In this document: one piece after another, positions 1-13,100 of the stretch
Numbering within the stretch: the stretch's first letter is position 1
Layout of the letters: every line of letters starts with the position of its first letter
From: Labyrinthula sp. Ha
Taxonomy: Eukaryota; Sar; Bigyra; Labyrinthulida; Labyrinthulaceae
Direction of reading: 5' to 3'
Assembly (NCBI GenBank): GCA_015227615.1
Contig: JAALGZ010000035.1
Span: 248,001 to 312,000 of the forward strand
DNA length: 64,000 nt
Translations under genes and position numbers: made by a program
Notes under the pieces: model-generated
What the model saw: only the letters and a program-made list of their open reading frames with translations
Database searches by the model: none
Told to the model about the DNA's origin: nothing

Positions 1-1265
1 TTGGAAAAGAAATACTTTTTGCATATAATGAAGATACTTTGACTATTTATGATGTTTCTGATAAGCAAAATATAAAGAGGATATCTAGAACAGGTTATCC
101 AACTGCAAAATATACGCATCAAGGTTGGCTTACAGGTGATATGAGATGGATTTTCTTGAATGATGAATTTGATGAAAAGGAAGGAGTTGTGAATACCACA
201 ACTACATATATTGTAGATGTTTCTGATCTAAGAAAACCTGTTTTTGGAGCAAATTACACGCACAGAGATGTATCAAGTGACCATAATTTGTATGACTGGG
301 GTGCAATCCATGCTAAGGGATGGGGTGGATCACCACCTTATGAAGAAGGAAACTATTCTTTTCCACCAATTAGTAACAGATTTATGTATTTATCCAACTA
401 CGCTGCTGGGATTAGAATATTGGATATTCAAGGTACACCAAAAGTTTCAGAAGCAGGTTTTTTTGACATTGCTCCAGACAAAGTTACGAATGAATTTGTA
501 GGTACTTGGAGTAATTATATGCACCCAAGTGGAAATTTAGCTGTGTCCTCTATTGAAAGAGGGTTTTTCATGCTTAGACCAAGAGATAGAATACTATACA
601 CAGAATTGGAGTACACGATCTCACCTACAATTGTTCCTACTGCACCCACAGTTAGTATTGCTCCAACAATGTTACCAACTTCTTCACCATTCGTTTGTGA
701 GGATGAAGTACCTACTGGTTTGATTTTAAGAGCTACCGGAGAACCTGCATTATGTTCGGATCTTGTCAGTTATTGTAATGATCCTATTATCCAAAAAACA
801 TGTCCTGCTAGCTGCAAACTTTGTGTTTCTCCAACAATGTTACCAACTTCTTCACCATTCGTTTGTGAGGATGAAGTACCTACTGGTGTGATTTTGACAT
901 CAAACGCAGAACCTGCATTATGTTCAGAGATTGTAGAACTTTGTTCTGATGATATAATAAAACAAAGATGTCCTGTTAGCTGCGGACTTTGTATTCCTCC
1001 AACATCTAAACCCACTGATTCACCTACAAATGCTGTAAATGATCGCGTAGGGAATATGGGCTCAAGTGAAGAGAGTGATGACACATTGCAAGATGGTTTA
1101 CTTGTTGGTATTTTTGTGGTTGTAGTTGTTATTCTTATGTTGCTTGTGCAACTTGTTTGGAATTCATACCATGTACCTGCAGTTAAAGAGAGTGCTCTCA
1201 TGGATGAGGGAAAGAAAAATGAAGAAGCAAAAGTCATTGTCACTGACGAAAAAGCTGATATTTAA
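1..1265 (+). CDS. Choice-of-anchor-B/LVIVD-repeat membrane protein with ShK-like modules, 5' partial
   Basis: The frame is open from base 3, so the gene starts outside the window and only its C-terminal 420 or so residues are seen. The first 200 residues have the look of the choice-of-anchor-B family: LVIVD-type beta-propeller blades (TIYDVSD, TYIVDVSDLRKP, IRILDIQG) and a conserved WGAIHAKGWGG stretch. A Pro/Thr/Ser-rich linker follows, then two six-cysteine ShK-like modules of about 40 residues (EPALCSDLV..CP.SCKLC), a second PT linker, one transmembrane helix (LLVGIFVVVVVILMLLVQLV) and a short charged cytoplasmic tail. This fits a type I surface protein with an extracellular propeller. The second cysteine module is a tandem duplicate of the first: bases 661-719 and 829-887 are identical. 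The PT-linker plus ShK style is common in stramenopile surface proteins. Domain calls are from pattern only. Confidence 0.8.
   Translation, partial: GKEILFAYNEDTLTIYDVSDKQNIKRISRTGYPTAKYTHQGWLTGDMRWIFLNDEFDEKEGVVNTTTTYIVDVSDLRKPVFGANYTHRDVSSDHNLYDWGAIHAKGWGGSPPYEEGNYSFPPISNRFMYLSNYAAGIRILDIQGTPKVSEAGFFDIAPDKVTNEFVGTWSNYMHPSGNLAVSSIERGFFMLRPRDRILYTELEYTISPTIVPTAPTVSIAPTMLPTSSPFVCEDEVPTGLILRATGEPALCSDLVSYCNDPIIQKTCPASCKLCVSPTMLPTSSPFVCEDEVPTGVILTSNAEPALCSEIVELCSDDIIKQRCPVSCGLCIPPTSKPTDSPTNAVNDRVGNMGSSEESDDTLQDGLLVGIFVVVVVILMLLVQLVWNSYHVPAVKESALMDEGKKNEEAKVIVTDEKADI
661..887 (+). repeat. Direct duplication inside the ShK-like region
   Basis: A 59-bp segment at 661-719 recurs without change at 829-887, a period of 168 bp (56 codons, in frame). 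The rest of the unit has diverged, so the identity is confined to the linker and the first cysteine. It encodes one extra PT-linker plus ShK-like module. Confidence 0.85.
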
Positions 1266-4200
1266 ATTAAGTTGGGAAGTTTATGAATTAAGTTTATAAG
1301 CATTTTTGGGAAGATACTTTAGTGGTGAATTTTAGTTCAGTTTCACGTCATTCGCAAAGAAAATATGCTTGTTCCGGTTTTTGAGCTATTCTATGTATTA
1401 TTAGAAGCCATTTAATGACTCAAACCGATGTCAGAAGTCTGACCAGAACTCTTAGGTTTGCTTTAAGGGTCAGTTAAACACCAAGATTTTTAATATATAC
1501 TAATCACCAAAGAGCAAATACTCAGATTTAACACTTGATTATAACGCTTTCCAAAGATTTACCCAGTATCTTGATGGCTATTAACTGTTTTCCAGTATTG
1601 TGCTTTGTTAATATTCTTATTCAGTTGTGGTAAGTGTAAACTTTATTTACATTTTAAAAAGTTATTTTCATACTGTCAACCCATAGTTGACCAATTTGTA
1701 TCCTGGACAGTTGCTATAACTTTGTCATACTTAAGTAGGTAGCTCCCGAAGATACTTTGTAATAGCCGTTATGATTGTTATAGACTTATTCGTTAATACT
1801 AATAATCAAGAATTCGTTTTTGAACTCAAATACTGTACAGAAAAAGACAATACTTACAAATGTAACTCAGCTGTTTCTTTACTCTCAGATACAACTTGTG
1901 GAACTTTCCTTTATTATTATATTTGTTTATGACTTTGGTGTTTCGCCTTCAACGGTGGTTTACCGCGGCCTTAACCTGGTGCTCTTATTATGTTGCGTTA
2001 CTGCATTTTTTTAACGGAATTTAGTTTTCGAAGACCAACATAATAACTGTATATTGCGTTTCTCGTGTTGTATTAGATAAATATAACTTGACTATACGTA
2101 GTAAAATACTGTTATATCACCAAATAACCTGGTACCGGCCTAAGCTAAAAATTTTTTTCTTGTTTTAAAATTGATCTCTTATTAGCTTAACGCTTATATT
2201 AAGAAAAGAAAATATTCACAAAAAGTTAACACAATTTTTCCCTGCCATTAGTTGATTTTCACTTCCAAAGAATTATTTCCAAAATTTAGCTAAACTGATC
2301 GTACAGTTACCCCAGTCTGTAAGACAAACCAATACCAAATCCCCAAGGAATTTCCTACCCCACTCTTTTTATAGCAATCCAGAAACATCATGTAGAACGC
2401 GGGAATAGCTGAAATAAAACCATTAGTTTCTTTCCTCGCGATAATTGTTACTTGCACTGGTAGTTACTCTAACATATCTAAAAAGTCAAGAATGGCGACC
2501 CTTTATTTAGAAGCAGAATAATTGATGCTCGTATTCAATACTCATTCAGTTTTCTATTTTATTTTATACAAATACTTTACAAAGTACTAGTGTACTGAAT
2601 ATATAATGTTAGAACACTTTTTGAATATCAGAAACCTATGCGAACAAGAAGTATAAATAATATCATAGCTTTATAGAATAAATGTTAAGCAGACACAACC
2701 CTGGGAAAATAATAAAACAACAAAGAAAAAAGAAACTTATTCTTTAACAAGACTTGGTTTCTAAATACTTTTCACATTTTTCAAGCAACTAGTGAGACTC
2801 TAAACAAGTTATCCAAAGGAGAAGTTTGGAAAATCAGTGTCTGTTTATATGATTATTGTATAGTCAAAATGGGGGCGGTTAACTTTTTCTCTGGAGAGTT
2901 TCACTTCAATTGATATGGTTGTTTTTATGTTCCTTTTAGCAATTAGTATCTTAAAAAGTGATTGACAAACCTTTACAAACTAGAAACGTAATCAATAAAA
3001 GCGATGACAAAAAAATATTTAAAAGAACCGAGAAAGAAGAGAAAGGAGTCTAGATTTAACTTGGACCCTAAGAACCTTTGTCTCAACAGTTTACATTAAA
3101 TGCAAGTGAAACAGTGTGCGACACATAGAATTAGACTAATTATAATGTTTGTTCTATTTTCGTGGGCCTGGCTCTAAGAGATCGTATTAAAGTTACAATA
3201 TCAAAGATATGTATAATTCCTAGATTTGTTCAAAGAAATGTACATTTGAGTTAAAAACTTAACCAGGACCTCTAAAAAATCTTTTTGTTATACTTTTAAC
3301 TTTAATTACAAAAGAGAAGCTGGATTCTGATTCAAAAGTAAATTAATAAGGTTATTAGGAACTAAATAAAGTTGCGCGCACATCCTAGACACAGGATAAA
3401 GAATAACATATGTAACTAAGCTATCTATTCAGAGATAACTGCCTAGGATCCTAATTGGTAATGATATAACTTAGTACGAGAACTTGTAATCTTTAAAGGT
3501 TATATACAGTTCGGGAGTTATAACTGTGGAAATAATAATAAAATGTGTCATCTCTTCAGCTAGAATACCAACACTTAGATTCAAATTTGGAAAAAATAAA
3601 GTTGACAAATTTGTATTTTAATGTCTCTATATTTAGCTGCATATTGGCGACGCTTGTATTCATTTCTATTTTGGATTATACCGACAAAGTTCCAGCCAAC
3701 GAGAACTTAACCATAAGCTTCTTGTTATATTATGCACAGAACCGGATTACTTCATCAAATCCATAAAATTGACAACCCATTCACGAAAACAGAAAACATG
3801 ACATAATATTTGGAAGCGTTGAAGGTTTATGGAGTTCAGGGTTCCAACAATATCATGACTGATCAGTTAAAATAATTTTTAAATGCTGTAAATCAGCTCG
3901 AACTATCTCATTTCCACTGATTTAAACATGTTTTATCCTTTTTTTGATATTTTCCGAATGTTTGACCGAGGATGAGTCGATGACTGGCAAAGGTAATCTT
4001 GCGAATGAAACTTTCTCCTAGAATTTGGGACTCTTTCTTGCTGTGTTAGTTATTTTGATTTGTGCCTCAAGATTTTCTAAACTCTTCCATCAGAGGTACA
4101 TAAACAAATATTATACGATAAAAACTATTCGCTGAACTTTCTCTCAAAACATACTAGCCATTTAAAACAAGAGGATAATTAGATAAATACACCCATAGTG

Positions 4201-7200
4201 TATTTATAGGAACGGCTACTTTGAACGGTATTAGGTAAATTTAGTATAGCCAAGATTATGAATCAGCAGAATAAAATTCTTACAGATATTACGCATAAAA
4301 TAATTTCAAAATTAGAGCACTGTTTTCCAGCGATATCGATTTATCAAAAATAGTACATAAACTTTGTGAGAAGAAAAAGTCTCAATTTCTTTCTTTGCAA
4401 CTTTCTGTTAATGCTATCAAGTTTCTCATTCAAAATCTGTGATGAAACGTTGACACAAGATTTAGCTATAATACCTAACAAAAAAACTGGATGACACAAT
4501 TCCAACCTAAGATTATTTCATGCGGAAAAGAGCTAATTCTATTAGTAGACACTTTGAAAAAAATGCAACAAGAAAAAACTAGAATACTAAGAACAAGCGT
4601 TTCTTCTACCGTAATAAAGGTATAGATTATTGATAGCTCTGTTTGGCTTCATACCATGAGATAAAAACTGTGATAGTCTTAATTAAGAAATATATCGAGG
4701 GATACAAAGCTACCTGATGACTGGGTTAAATTCACCCGAATCTGTTTTATAGCTCTGGTATCGCTTGAAGACATTATTCCAATAGGTCACCCGCCTTGGA
4801 GGATATCAAGGAATACCGGATGAAATCCATATATATAGTAATGGAATCTTGTGCTGGTTCGGCTACTTGTATAACTTATTGAAGTTGGGTTTTCATCTAC
4901 CATAGATAACAAAGGGCTTATATTTCAATCAGTTCATATTGTAGAACTATGACAGGGCTAATGTAGATGATATATTTCTTAAAATTATGACTGGAGAAGA
5001 CGTAAAGTTAGAGCCGCTAATTGCCATAAAAACCTGACAAGGAACGGAATGCTTGGTGAATAGTAAGCCCGAAATGGTTAGGAAAATTATAAACATAGGG
5101 TAATTAACTAGGATTTCAGTTTGCATTTCGAAAAATATTGTTTTTTTGAAATGACTAGTAAAACCCCAGCGACCAACAAAAGTGGATTATATAATAACAC
5201 TTTGTTGTGGTAGAAAAATGATAATATCAAGTTATGCTCCAAACTTAAATCATAATTCCGTCTTCTTGTTTTTCAGGATTAGAAATATTACTTGTTATAT
5301 TTGAAACTTTATGATGCTCTTGGTTATTGCTCTTTGCACATTGACAGAAAATTCTTCTAAACTTCTTTCCTCTTAAGACCTCTGTATCAGCAGCAGGCGC
5401 ATTATAGAGTTCTCTATTTCTTATGTTTTCCGTTCAATTGAGAGACAAATATTATGATTATAGTATTTAGAGACTACAATTTACAAGACCTGTATTTGAT
5501 TCTCCTTAAAACACAATATTGTATGAATAAAATAAAATCAGTTGCGGACTCCTGTGTTTTTTTCACTAGTCTTACTTTATCCTATTGAAAACTACATTAA
5601 TTTTTTTTTCTCGCACATTCTTCTCGAACAAAGTTTGTACTTATTTCTAATTGGTTCATACCATTTCTTAACTCAAATATGTATATGTTGTGGGAATTAT
5701 ACGGAAATTACCGATATTTACTGCGCAGCACAATGCGCACAGAATGAGTAATCCAGTCTCAAAGATTCACCGCATCAATTGTAATTAAAGCTTTCTGTTA
5801 TCTCAATAGTTGTCAGATGATGATACGAACCTGTTCTTTGAATACAGGGATCCATCTCCAGTTATAGTTAGACGCGATTCTAGTAATCCAACAAGTAATG
5901 CGTTCAGTTAAAGGGGGTACCTACGTGTTTTGATACAACGGAGAAATGAGCCTAGCAGCAAATCAAGATGTTATTGTTGATAATTCAGGTTCAAAATGTG
6001 ATTTTTTTTAAATCTTAAGAAGTTCAAAGATGTTGTCAAACCTAATAGGTAGTCAAGTTGATATATTTAAAGATGCCACTGTACTTGGTGATGGCAACTA
6101 TGATAAAAAATAGAACCCACCCTTTAAGTTTAATCCTGTATTATAGTAATGAATGTCAGAACATCTGACTACAAGAAAAACTGACCGAGGAAAGTACAAT
6201 ATGATTAAGGTTAGTTACCTCAAACTCAGATTTTTTGAAATGAGGCCTGTAGTTTGTAGGAGAGAGACATAGGAAATAAATTTTGTTTCTACTGGTCAAG
6301 CATTTCGTATGAACTTAAATACTATGAGAGGTAGACGGTGTAAATGGAGCGGGAACGAGAATTTCTGGTGCAGATACTTAGAATTATGCATACAAAGTTA
6401 ATATTTACTGTTGTTGAGATAGGTTGAAAGTAAAGCTTGAGAGAAAGTGACTTGAACCACAACAAGCCTACCACAAGCTTGTGAGTATTTGATCCGATCA
6501 GTTTATCCAAAAAGGGTTTGACGGTGATAAATACAAAACTAATTATAACAGAATTATGTTCTTACGTTATATTTTATTTAATTCATGCCGTAAACAAAGT
6601 TATTTGGTTAGACAAGTGTAAGACATGTGTCTAGAGACCAATTCATCTTGAGCAAGTCTAACTCAAATGGTATGTTCTCTCAGAGGAAGTACATCCTCAT
6701 TCATATCTTGAAGATGCAAAATACACCTAGTGACGGGATAGTATTTTATTAATCATTTTTCAGCGCAAACAGGGCCTAACCGGAGGAAACATATTATAGA
6801 GTCAAGTTGTACTCTGCAGTATTTCTTGTATAACTAATGAGAAGTTAGTGCTGCTATGCTAGTATGGAAGAAGCCTGAAATAAGAGCAATGTAAAACTAT
6901 ATTAGAGAAAAAGAATACAGTTGGACTCAGTTGGCAGTTCAAACTAAAGTTTTGTTCTTGCTTGATATGCATACATAAAAAACCTATTTACAGTAATGTT
7001 CTGTTTAATCAACATATCTTCAGATAATCACTCTTGCTCAAGATGCATTGAAAGTGTTAAAGGAATACAGAGTATCCAAGTGTTAGCTATGCTTGAATAA
7101 GGCTCTGATTTATTTTAGATATTTTGACCAATGGCATATCAGTGGCCTCCATTCAAGTTTATAGAGTTTGTGCTCTTAGTGCTCAAAACACAAAGATTTA

Positions 7201-7885
7201 GAGTACGTTAGATTTATCCTGGTAAAGTTGAAGGTGAAAAGCAATGGCAAAAATATGTTCCAGCTCCGTACGGTATTCTCTAGTTGTATTCATGTCCGAC
7301 TATGTATTTATCGGAAGAGACTACTAAGGAAAATGAGCTCATCGCTGCTCCAGTGCAGATAAAGTTAATCTACAGGGTTGTCTGCACAATTTTGTCAGAG
7401 AATTAAGTGAATCCCAAGCTATTAAACAATATTTCGAAGATATAACCCCCTTTGTAAAGTTAAAAAACCTAATGAGTCTGCAGTATTAGAGGCTATGTTC
7501 ACTCAAATCCAAATATTAACTTTCGAAGACGTGTGACTGACAAGAAAAAAAAATTATTTAAAGACCAAATGGCTTATGCCTTCTTCTCTAGGATCATAAG
7601 AGTGCAGCTCACGGTGTAGTTGAGTAGTGACAAGAGCAATTTTCCTATCGTCTTGTGGCCAAAATGGTTCTGCTTTGGGGTAATTTCGTATTTCTATTCC
7701 CGTATTTACGTACTGGTATCTTCTTCAACTGTGTAAAACGATGCCAAAAAGGACATGTCCAAACCAGCCAGGTACACATCGCTGACAGATTTGGCCATGA
7801 GTTGAAAAAAACGGGTACTTCTTTTGGTACGTAAAAAGCAAAACAATCACAAGTTCAATAGTAAAGTGAGAACAACTTTAAATAA
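1266..7885. other. Long AT-rich stretch without a supported gene
   Basis: No open frame here looks like a conserved protein. Bases 6600-7700 on the + strand read as short protein-like pieces broken by stops and are probably old mobile-element or pseudogene debris, family unassigned. With introns of about 30 nt in this genome, short-exon genes could still be hidden. Confidence 0.5.
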
Positions 7886-9052
7886 ATGAATATCAATCTA
7901 GGTATGCATAGGAATACAACCTCAAGTATAACAGACTCCGTGGTAATATCTGAAATAGAATCGCTCACAAGCCCAACACGTCCTAAAACGCTACGAGGAG
8001 GAGCTGAAAATCCAGAAGCATCTGATTCTTCGACTGAAGAGAAGAAAACTAAGTTTTCGTGGAACTGGATTACAAGCATATTCTCAGGCGGGTATTTTTT
8101 TTTTCTTTTCTTCAACGTAGGTCAAACAATGAGACTTTATACAGACCGTGCAGTGAAGATGAGAAGTTTGTAATTTCCAGCAGCAAACTGTATTTCAAGC
8201 AACTTATTACTACTGGGATAATTGCAATAGTTGCTTGGTTTTTTGTTGTAAAACTGGAAGAGGATTCTAAAATTGGAGAACTGTTTAATTGTGATGCAAA
8301 TGACAACGATTCTATCATTGCTGCAGATGAGGTTGCGGGTGATTTCAAGGGTAGATTTACGCTTTTGGTTTTACTTCCTAGATGGTGGAGAAAGTTTTTG
8401 TTACTTCAAAAGTGTTATGATCATTGTGAGTTTCATCTTTCTTTTTCCATTTGCGTTGAGAACGCTGAGTTTGGTGTTAATCCTGTGGGTTTCAATTATT
8501 AATGAGGAGGTGCTAATTCCAGTGTCTGAAGGATTTTATGCTGGACAAGGACAAGTTTATTCTGCCTTGATGAGCAGCAATCCACTCCGAAGAGTTTTTT
8601 CTACTATTTCTGGGTTTAGGCAAATTGTTGTCTTTCTTGTAACCAGTACTGATGGCAACTGCAAAAAAGTTATAATGGTGTTTGAAATTGTGTGGAAGTT
8701 TTTCATATTCTTGCTTCCAGATATTCTGTTGACGTTCTCCTTATTTCCAATCTCATACTTTGTAATGCACTCGTCCAAATCTCCAGATGAAGTTGTTGTT
8801 AATCTTGTTGCTGTTCAAGTATTTGCTACTCTAGATGAGATCTTTGTAAAGATGCTTATGAGGCCAAGGGAGGATGTTGGTGAAACTATCCAGAATTATT
8901 GTGAAGTTAATCCAAAGATTGAAAGGGCAATGTACAGGCCATTGAATGCGTATTTACTTGTAGTTAATAGGCATGAAATGGGGATTCCAGTTCAAGGACA
9001 AAATAACGGTGTTATGGCTGACTTGCATAACTATTCTGCATTCAAGATCTAA
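7886..9052 (+). CDS. Multi-pass membrane protein, unrecognised family, two tiny introns
   Basis: The coding sequence is join(7886..8091, 8121..8350, 8382..9052), about 368 residues. Intron 1 (8092-8120, 29 nt, almost all T in its first half) and intron 2 (8351-8381, 31 nt, ending CCTAG) both have GT...AG ends, and removing them joins three overlapping open frames into one. The N-terminal 70 residues are Ser/Thr/charged and probably cytoplasmic. Hydrophobic helices follow: TTGIIAIVAWFFVV, a pair in VMIIVSFIFLFPFALRTLSL and the residues after it, and a pair in FEIVWKFFIFLLPDILL and the residues after it. The C-terminus is hydrophilic. The ATG at 7886 lies in an A-rich context with stops upstream. 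I do not recognise the family, so no transport role is assigned. It converges with the minus-strand gene that ends at 9378. Confidence 0.75.
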
Positions 9053-9377
9053 AGCAAGTTATTCAGGAATTATTCCCTATGGATATCCTACCAAGGAAGC
9101 GATAAAGTTTCAGATAAGTCAAGTGCTCTTATTTGTAAGTTCCTTACTGCTTCTACCAGCAGGTTAAACTTAAAATGTTTTATTTGCAACAGGCTAATCT
9201 CTTTTTCATTCTGGTAAATAACTGTTTCAAAATCATTTCGACAACCTATATATATTGAGTTGTTTTGTTGGTCTTGATGTATAAAAAGTTCAGTAATCCA
9301 CGTTGAAATAGGTGGATAGTTCCCATCGGCAAATCATTTTCCACTGTTGCTTTACTTAAAGTGGTCAATCTCTTCAT

Positions 9378-10060
9378 CTAAACATCTATCGCCTGAACGT
9401 CAAAAGGAAATAGCACGTACTTCTTTAAGCTCTGGAATTATATCGTATATAGCAGCTCCTCTTACATACGATGTAGCCACATTAAACCCTCTAACTAGGT
9501 TAGCTGTTAACCCACGACTATTTACAGTTGATTCAAACAGTTCAGGCAAGTATTTCCCGTGTCTCGTCTATTGGCAAAAAATTTTGAAAACTATACAAAT
9601 GGAAACAAGTATTGTGATTCAATATAACTATAATCGTGAGACTCAGACTAAAAAACGAAGTTAGCCCAACAGTTATCTCCTGATACCTGCTCACTAGAGC
9701 TTATGGCCTCTTACCTAGCATTTATAATTTTTGGTGTTCTTAACTCAGGCAGGTCCAACTCATTGGGAAGAAGTAAACACGGCCAAGGACGATATTCTAC
9801 ATGGAACCAACAGGAAACGGATATGTTCGAGCTGACGCCAAAACAATTTTCCATGTTTATGCGAATAGATGTGTATGCTTTCTGCAGCTTTACCTTTCCT
9901 TTTGGTTTTCTTGAAGTCTGAGTTACGCTATAATGATCTTATTCCACCAAGAGTTGACATTCATCTGGTAAACAACAACTAGTTTCCTCACATGGTTCGA
10001 CTTTCACAGCTTTTATTTTAAGAAAGCAAAACAACAAGAACTTTTTCCAGAACTTTTCAT
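9378..10060 (-). CDS. PWWP-like small protein, hidden gene with six tiny introns
   Basis: Read on the minus strand from an ATG at 10060, seven exons join in frame when six GT...AG introns are removed: 10041-10010 (32 nt), 9947-9918 (30), 9714-9687 (28), 9656-9628 (29), 9596-9568 (29) and 9420-9393 (28). All phases match. Every in-frame stop falls inside an intron, and the third donor is the strong AG|GTAAGA. The product is about 169 residues. The middle part (CWFHVEYRPWPCLLLPNEL, then about 35 residues later a hydrophobic run ending YLFPF) has the PWP core, spacing and closing PF of a PWWP domain, a chromatin reader fold that binds methylated histone tails and DNA. The N-terminus is Lys/Cys-rich and the C-terminus helical. 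It starts 98 bp downstream of the helicase stop on the same strand. The PWWP call is moderate; the gene structure is firmer. The 3' end could extend if the last acceptor is further downstream. Confidence 0.62.
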
Positions 10061-10158
10061 TTTTAACGCCTTAACCTAGCTTTTTTCAACATCAACGGCT
10101 AGCTGTGAAATTAGAAGTGAAAAAGTTCTATCTAACTAACTAATATCAAAGAGAAGAA

Positions 10159-13100
10159 CTAGCGGGAATTATAGTATTTAGGTTTTTTTGGTCTCTGAAA
10201 GTTCTGACTAGCAGAAATATCATCGCTTTCTGAGTCTTCGATAATTATATCCGCAACAAGATCTACGTATTGCTGGCACTCCCTTACAATTTTCTGACTA
10301 TGTCTATGCGGTTCCAAAAGAATTTGCAAACATACATCAAACCTTTCTTTCGCATCTCTAAGTAGTTCAAAGTCATCTCTATTTTCCAATTTATACTGCA
10401 CCCATTCTTTAATATCCAAGAACTCTCCAGAACCTAGACCGTACTCTCTTGCTTTTCGCACATATTGCTTACGATCCAATTTAAACAGTTCATACCCACT
10501 TTGTGCCAGGAAAACTTTACTACTTCCAACTCTTTGTTTAAAATCTGGATCAACAGCTTTTAGCTTTCTATTCAGTGCACTTAACTGTGCCTTATCACCT
10601 TCCTTAGCAACCAAAAACTCCACAAGCTGCTCCATCTCAGACTTTTCCGCTGGTACTTCTTTACTCGCTGTGTAATTTTCCTTCATCTGAACATCAGACG
10701 CGAAGAAAGCAACTGGAAATGGGGAAATTTGAGATGCATCGTAAATATTCACTCCCATGTCTGTTTTCATGCTGTCGAAGTAAAACAAGTACTTGTGCAC
10801 AAAGTCAATGTTCTTCAACTGCTGAGCAATCACACTGTTTTTATGCAGGGAAACCTTTCCATGCTTTCTCGCATAGAACAAACTCATTCGAGTTTTAGGA
10901 GTAATCTTCAGTAAATTCAAGTCTCCCATCAATCCAGACACAAGACAAGCTTTGACAACAGGCCAATCATGACTTCTCTCGTTCAACTTTCTATAGTTAT
11001 CACCAGTTGCATCAACTTCTAGGCTTGTAAGCAACTGTCGCTTCAAATCCTTTACTTTCAACAACTGCGCATTGGACAAAAAGTTTTCTCTTGCAAAATC
11101 ATACCTTCTTGGATGGTTCATCCATTTATCGTACGCGTTCAAGATGGTGAAATGATCAGTAGGATGACCTTCTGACATTGCTAATTTCCTTTCATCAGCA
11201 AGTCTTTGAAGACCTTTGTCCATAGGCGTATAAAAGATGTTCTTTTGTGACATAATCGACACCAAAGTAAGCACTGGATCTACACATTTAAACACAGTCG
11301 ACAAATAAAGTGTTTTTGCAACTTGAGGTGGTAATGGTAGCATGCTAATCTTCCTCCCAAACCATGTTAAATCCTGCTTTCCATTTTCATTTTTCATTGC
11401 GTTCAAATTCAAAAGTAGTTCAATTGCATTTTCTACACTTTTTTCCTCAGGTGGAGTTAAAGCTTTTGAAAGAAAATTCTTGCATCCATCTTCTGTCTCA
11501 TCAGCAAGTTGCAAAGCTCGAGTTTGTAAGCATAACTGTTCTAATGACGTGGTTAACATTTCAGGAGGACTAAATTCTTCCAAACCGAACTTAGCCAATT
11601 TTTCTGGAAGGAGACAAAAGTATTCTCCATGTTGCACACGACCAGCTCTACCTTTTCTTTGTTTCAATCTATCTTTTGAAGCTAAAGCACTTGTCAGAAC
11701 GCCAATGTTTGTTTCATGATCATGTGTCTTCTCACGAACCAGTCCAGAGTCGATTACAAACCTTACATCGTTCAGCGTAATTGAACTCTCCGCAATGTTT
11801 GTGGAGAGAACCAGTTTTCTTGTTCCATAAGGAGATGGAAGAAAAACTTTTCTTTGTTGTTCAGAAGATACCAAACTGTGTAAAATGTGAATATCCAAAG
11901 AAGACACTTCAGGAGATCTATCACCTTGAAGTAGTTCATGCAACTTTTTAATTTCTCCCCATCCAGGAAGAAAACAAAGGATTGCATTTGCAGAGTCTTC
12001 GCCTCTATCAGAGTTCACAATATTCTTAATCAGCTTCTGAATTACACCATAAGGCGGTTCTTTTTCCTTGAAACCGTCAATGATCACATTCTTCGATCTC
12101 TCTGACCCAGAATAAGTGAAACCAATGCTCCCATCCCCGTGTACCCAGTTTTGATTAGTTTCGGAAGGAGCTGTTTCTTTTCTTTTTCTTCCTCGAAAGT
12201 TTCTTGATCCTCTTGATTGGTTTCCTTGCTCGCTAAAGTCCTGAGTCGTAGCTCCAACAAGATCTATCACGTTTTCCAAGTAGTTTTCTTCAACAGGAAA
12301 CATTCTTCCTTCAATCCCAAGCTCTGCAACTCGATCAAACTCATTGAAGTATTCCTTAAAGTTTGTTGAATCCAGCGTCGCACTCATTACAACAACCTTT
12401 AAATCTGGTCTCTTCCTCACAAGCTCTTTTAATATAACCAATAGAAAATCACTGTCCAAACTTCTTTCATGGGCCTCATCTATAAAAACAGTAGTTACAC
12501 CCTCAAGATCTCCATCAAGTGCTAATTTTCGTAAAAGTACTCCTGCAGTGAGATATAAAATTCTTGTATCCTGAGAAACTTTCTTGTCCAGCCTTATCTG
12601 GTAACCTACAGTAGATCCAAGCTCACAGCCAACTTCTTCCGCAACTCTTGTTCCAACTCCAATGGTGGTAAGGCGCCTAGGTTGTGTAACTACGATGTTT
12701 TCGAACTTGGATTCTTCCATAGCTTTTTCTAGAAGATATTGCGGCAGTTGAGTCGTTTTTCCAGAACCTATCCGTTAAGAAATGAAAAATTTTGAAAAAC
12801 CTGTTTCTCCAGAAAGAATAATAATTTGGTTCTCTTCAAGCAGCGACAGGAATTGCTCACGATATTTATACGCAGGAAGAGTTGTTCGAAACTTAGTTAT
12901 ACTTGGCGAGGGATTGTGCGAGGAGTTTGTGGGCATGTGTGTTGATGATGTTGTAAAAACATCAGATTGGAAATTTATGTTCATGGAAGGATTGATTTTT
13001 ATGTGCTGAAGAGAAGAGATTGAAGATTGTAGTTTTGATTTATATGAAGGTGAGATTCTAAGCGCTTGTGCATCGAGAATAGGCGTGTTCTGAGTATTTC

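Noticed and set aside
6660-6750. Ty1/copia-like RT piece (SQRKYILIHILK)
   Set aside because: A single short resemblance without other domains, terminal repeats or order. At most an old fossil; not annotated.
9347-9921. Two plus-strand open frames of 105 and 72 codons
   Set aside because: They start at non-ATG codons and are antisense to the spliced PWWP-like gene.
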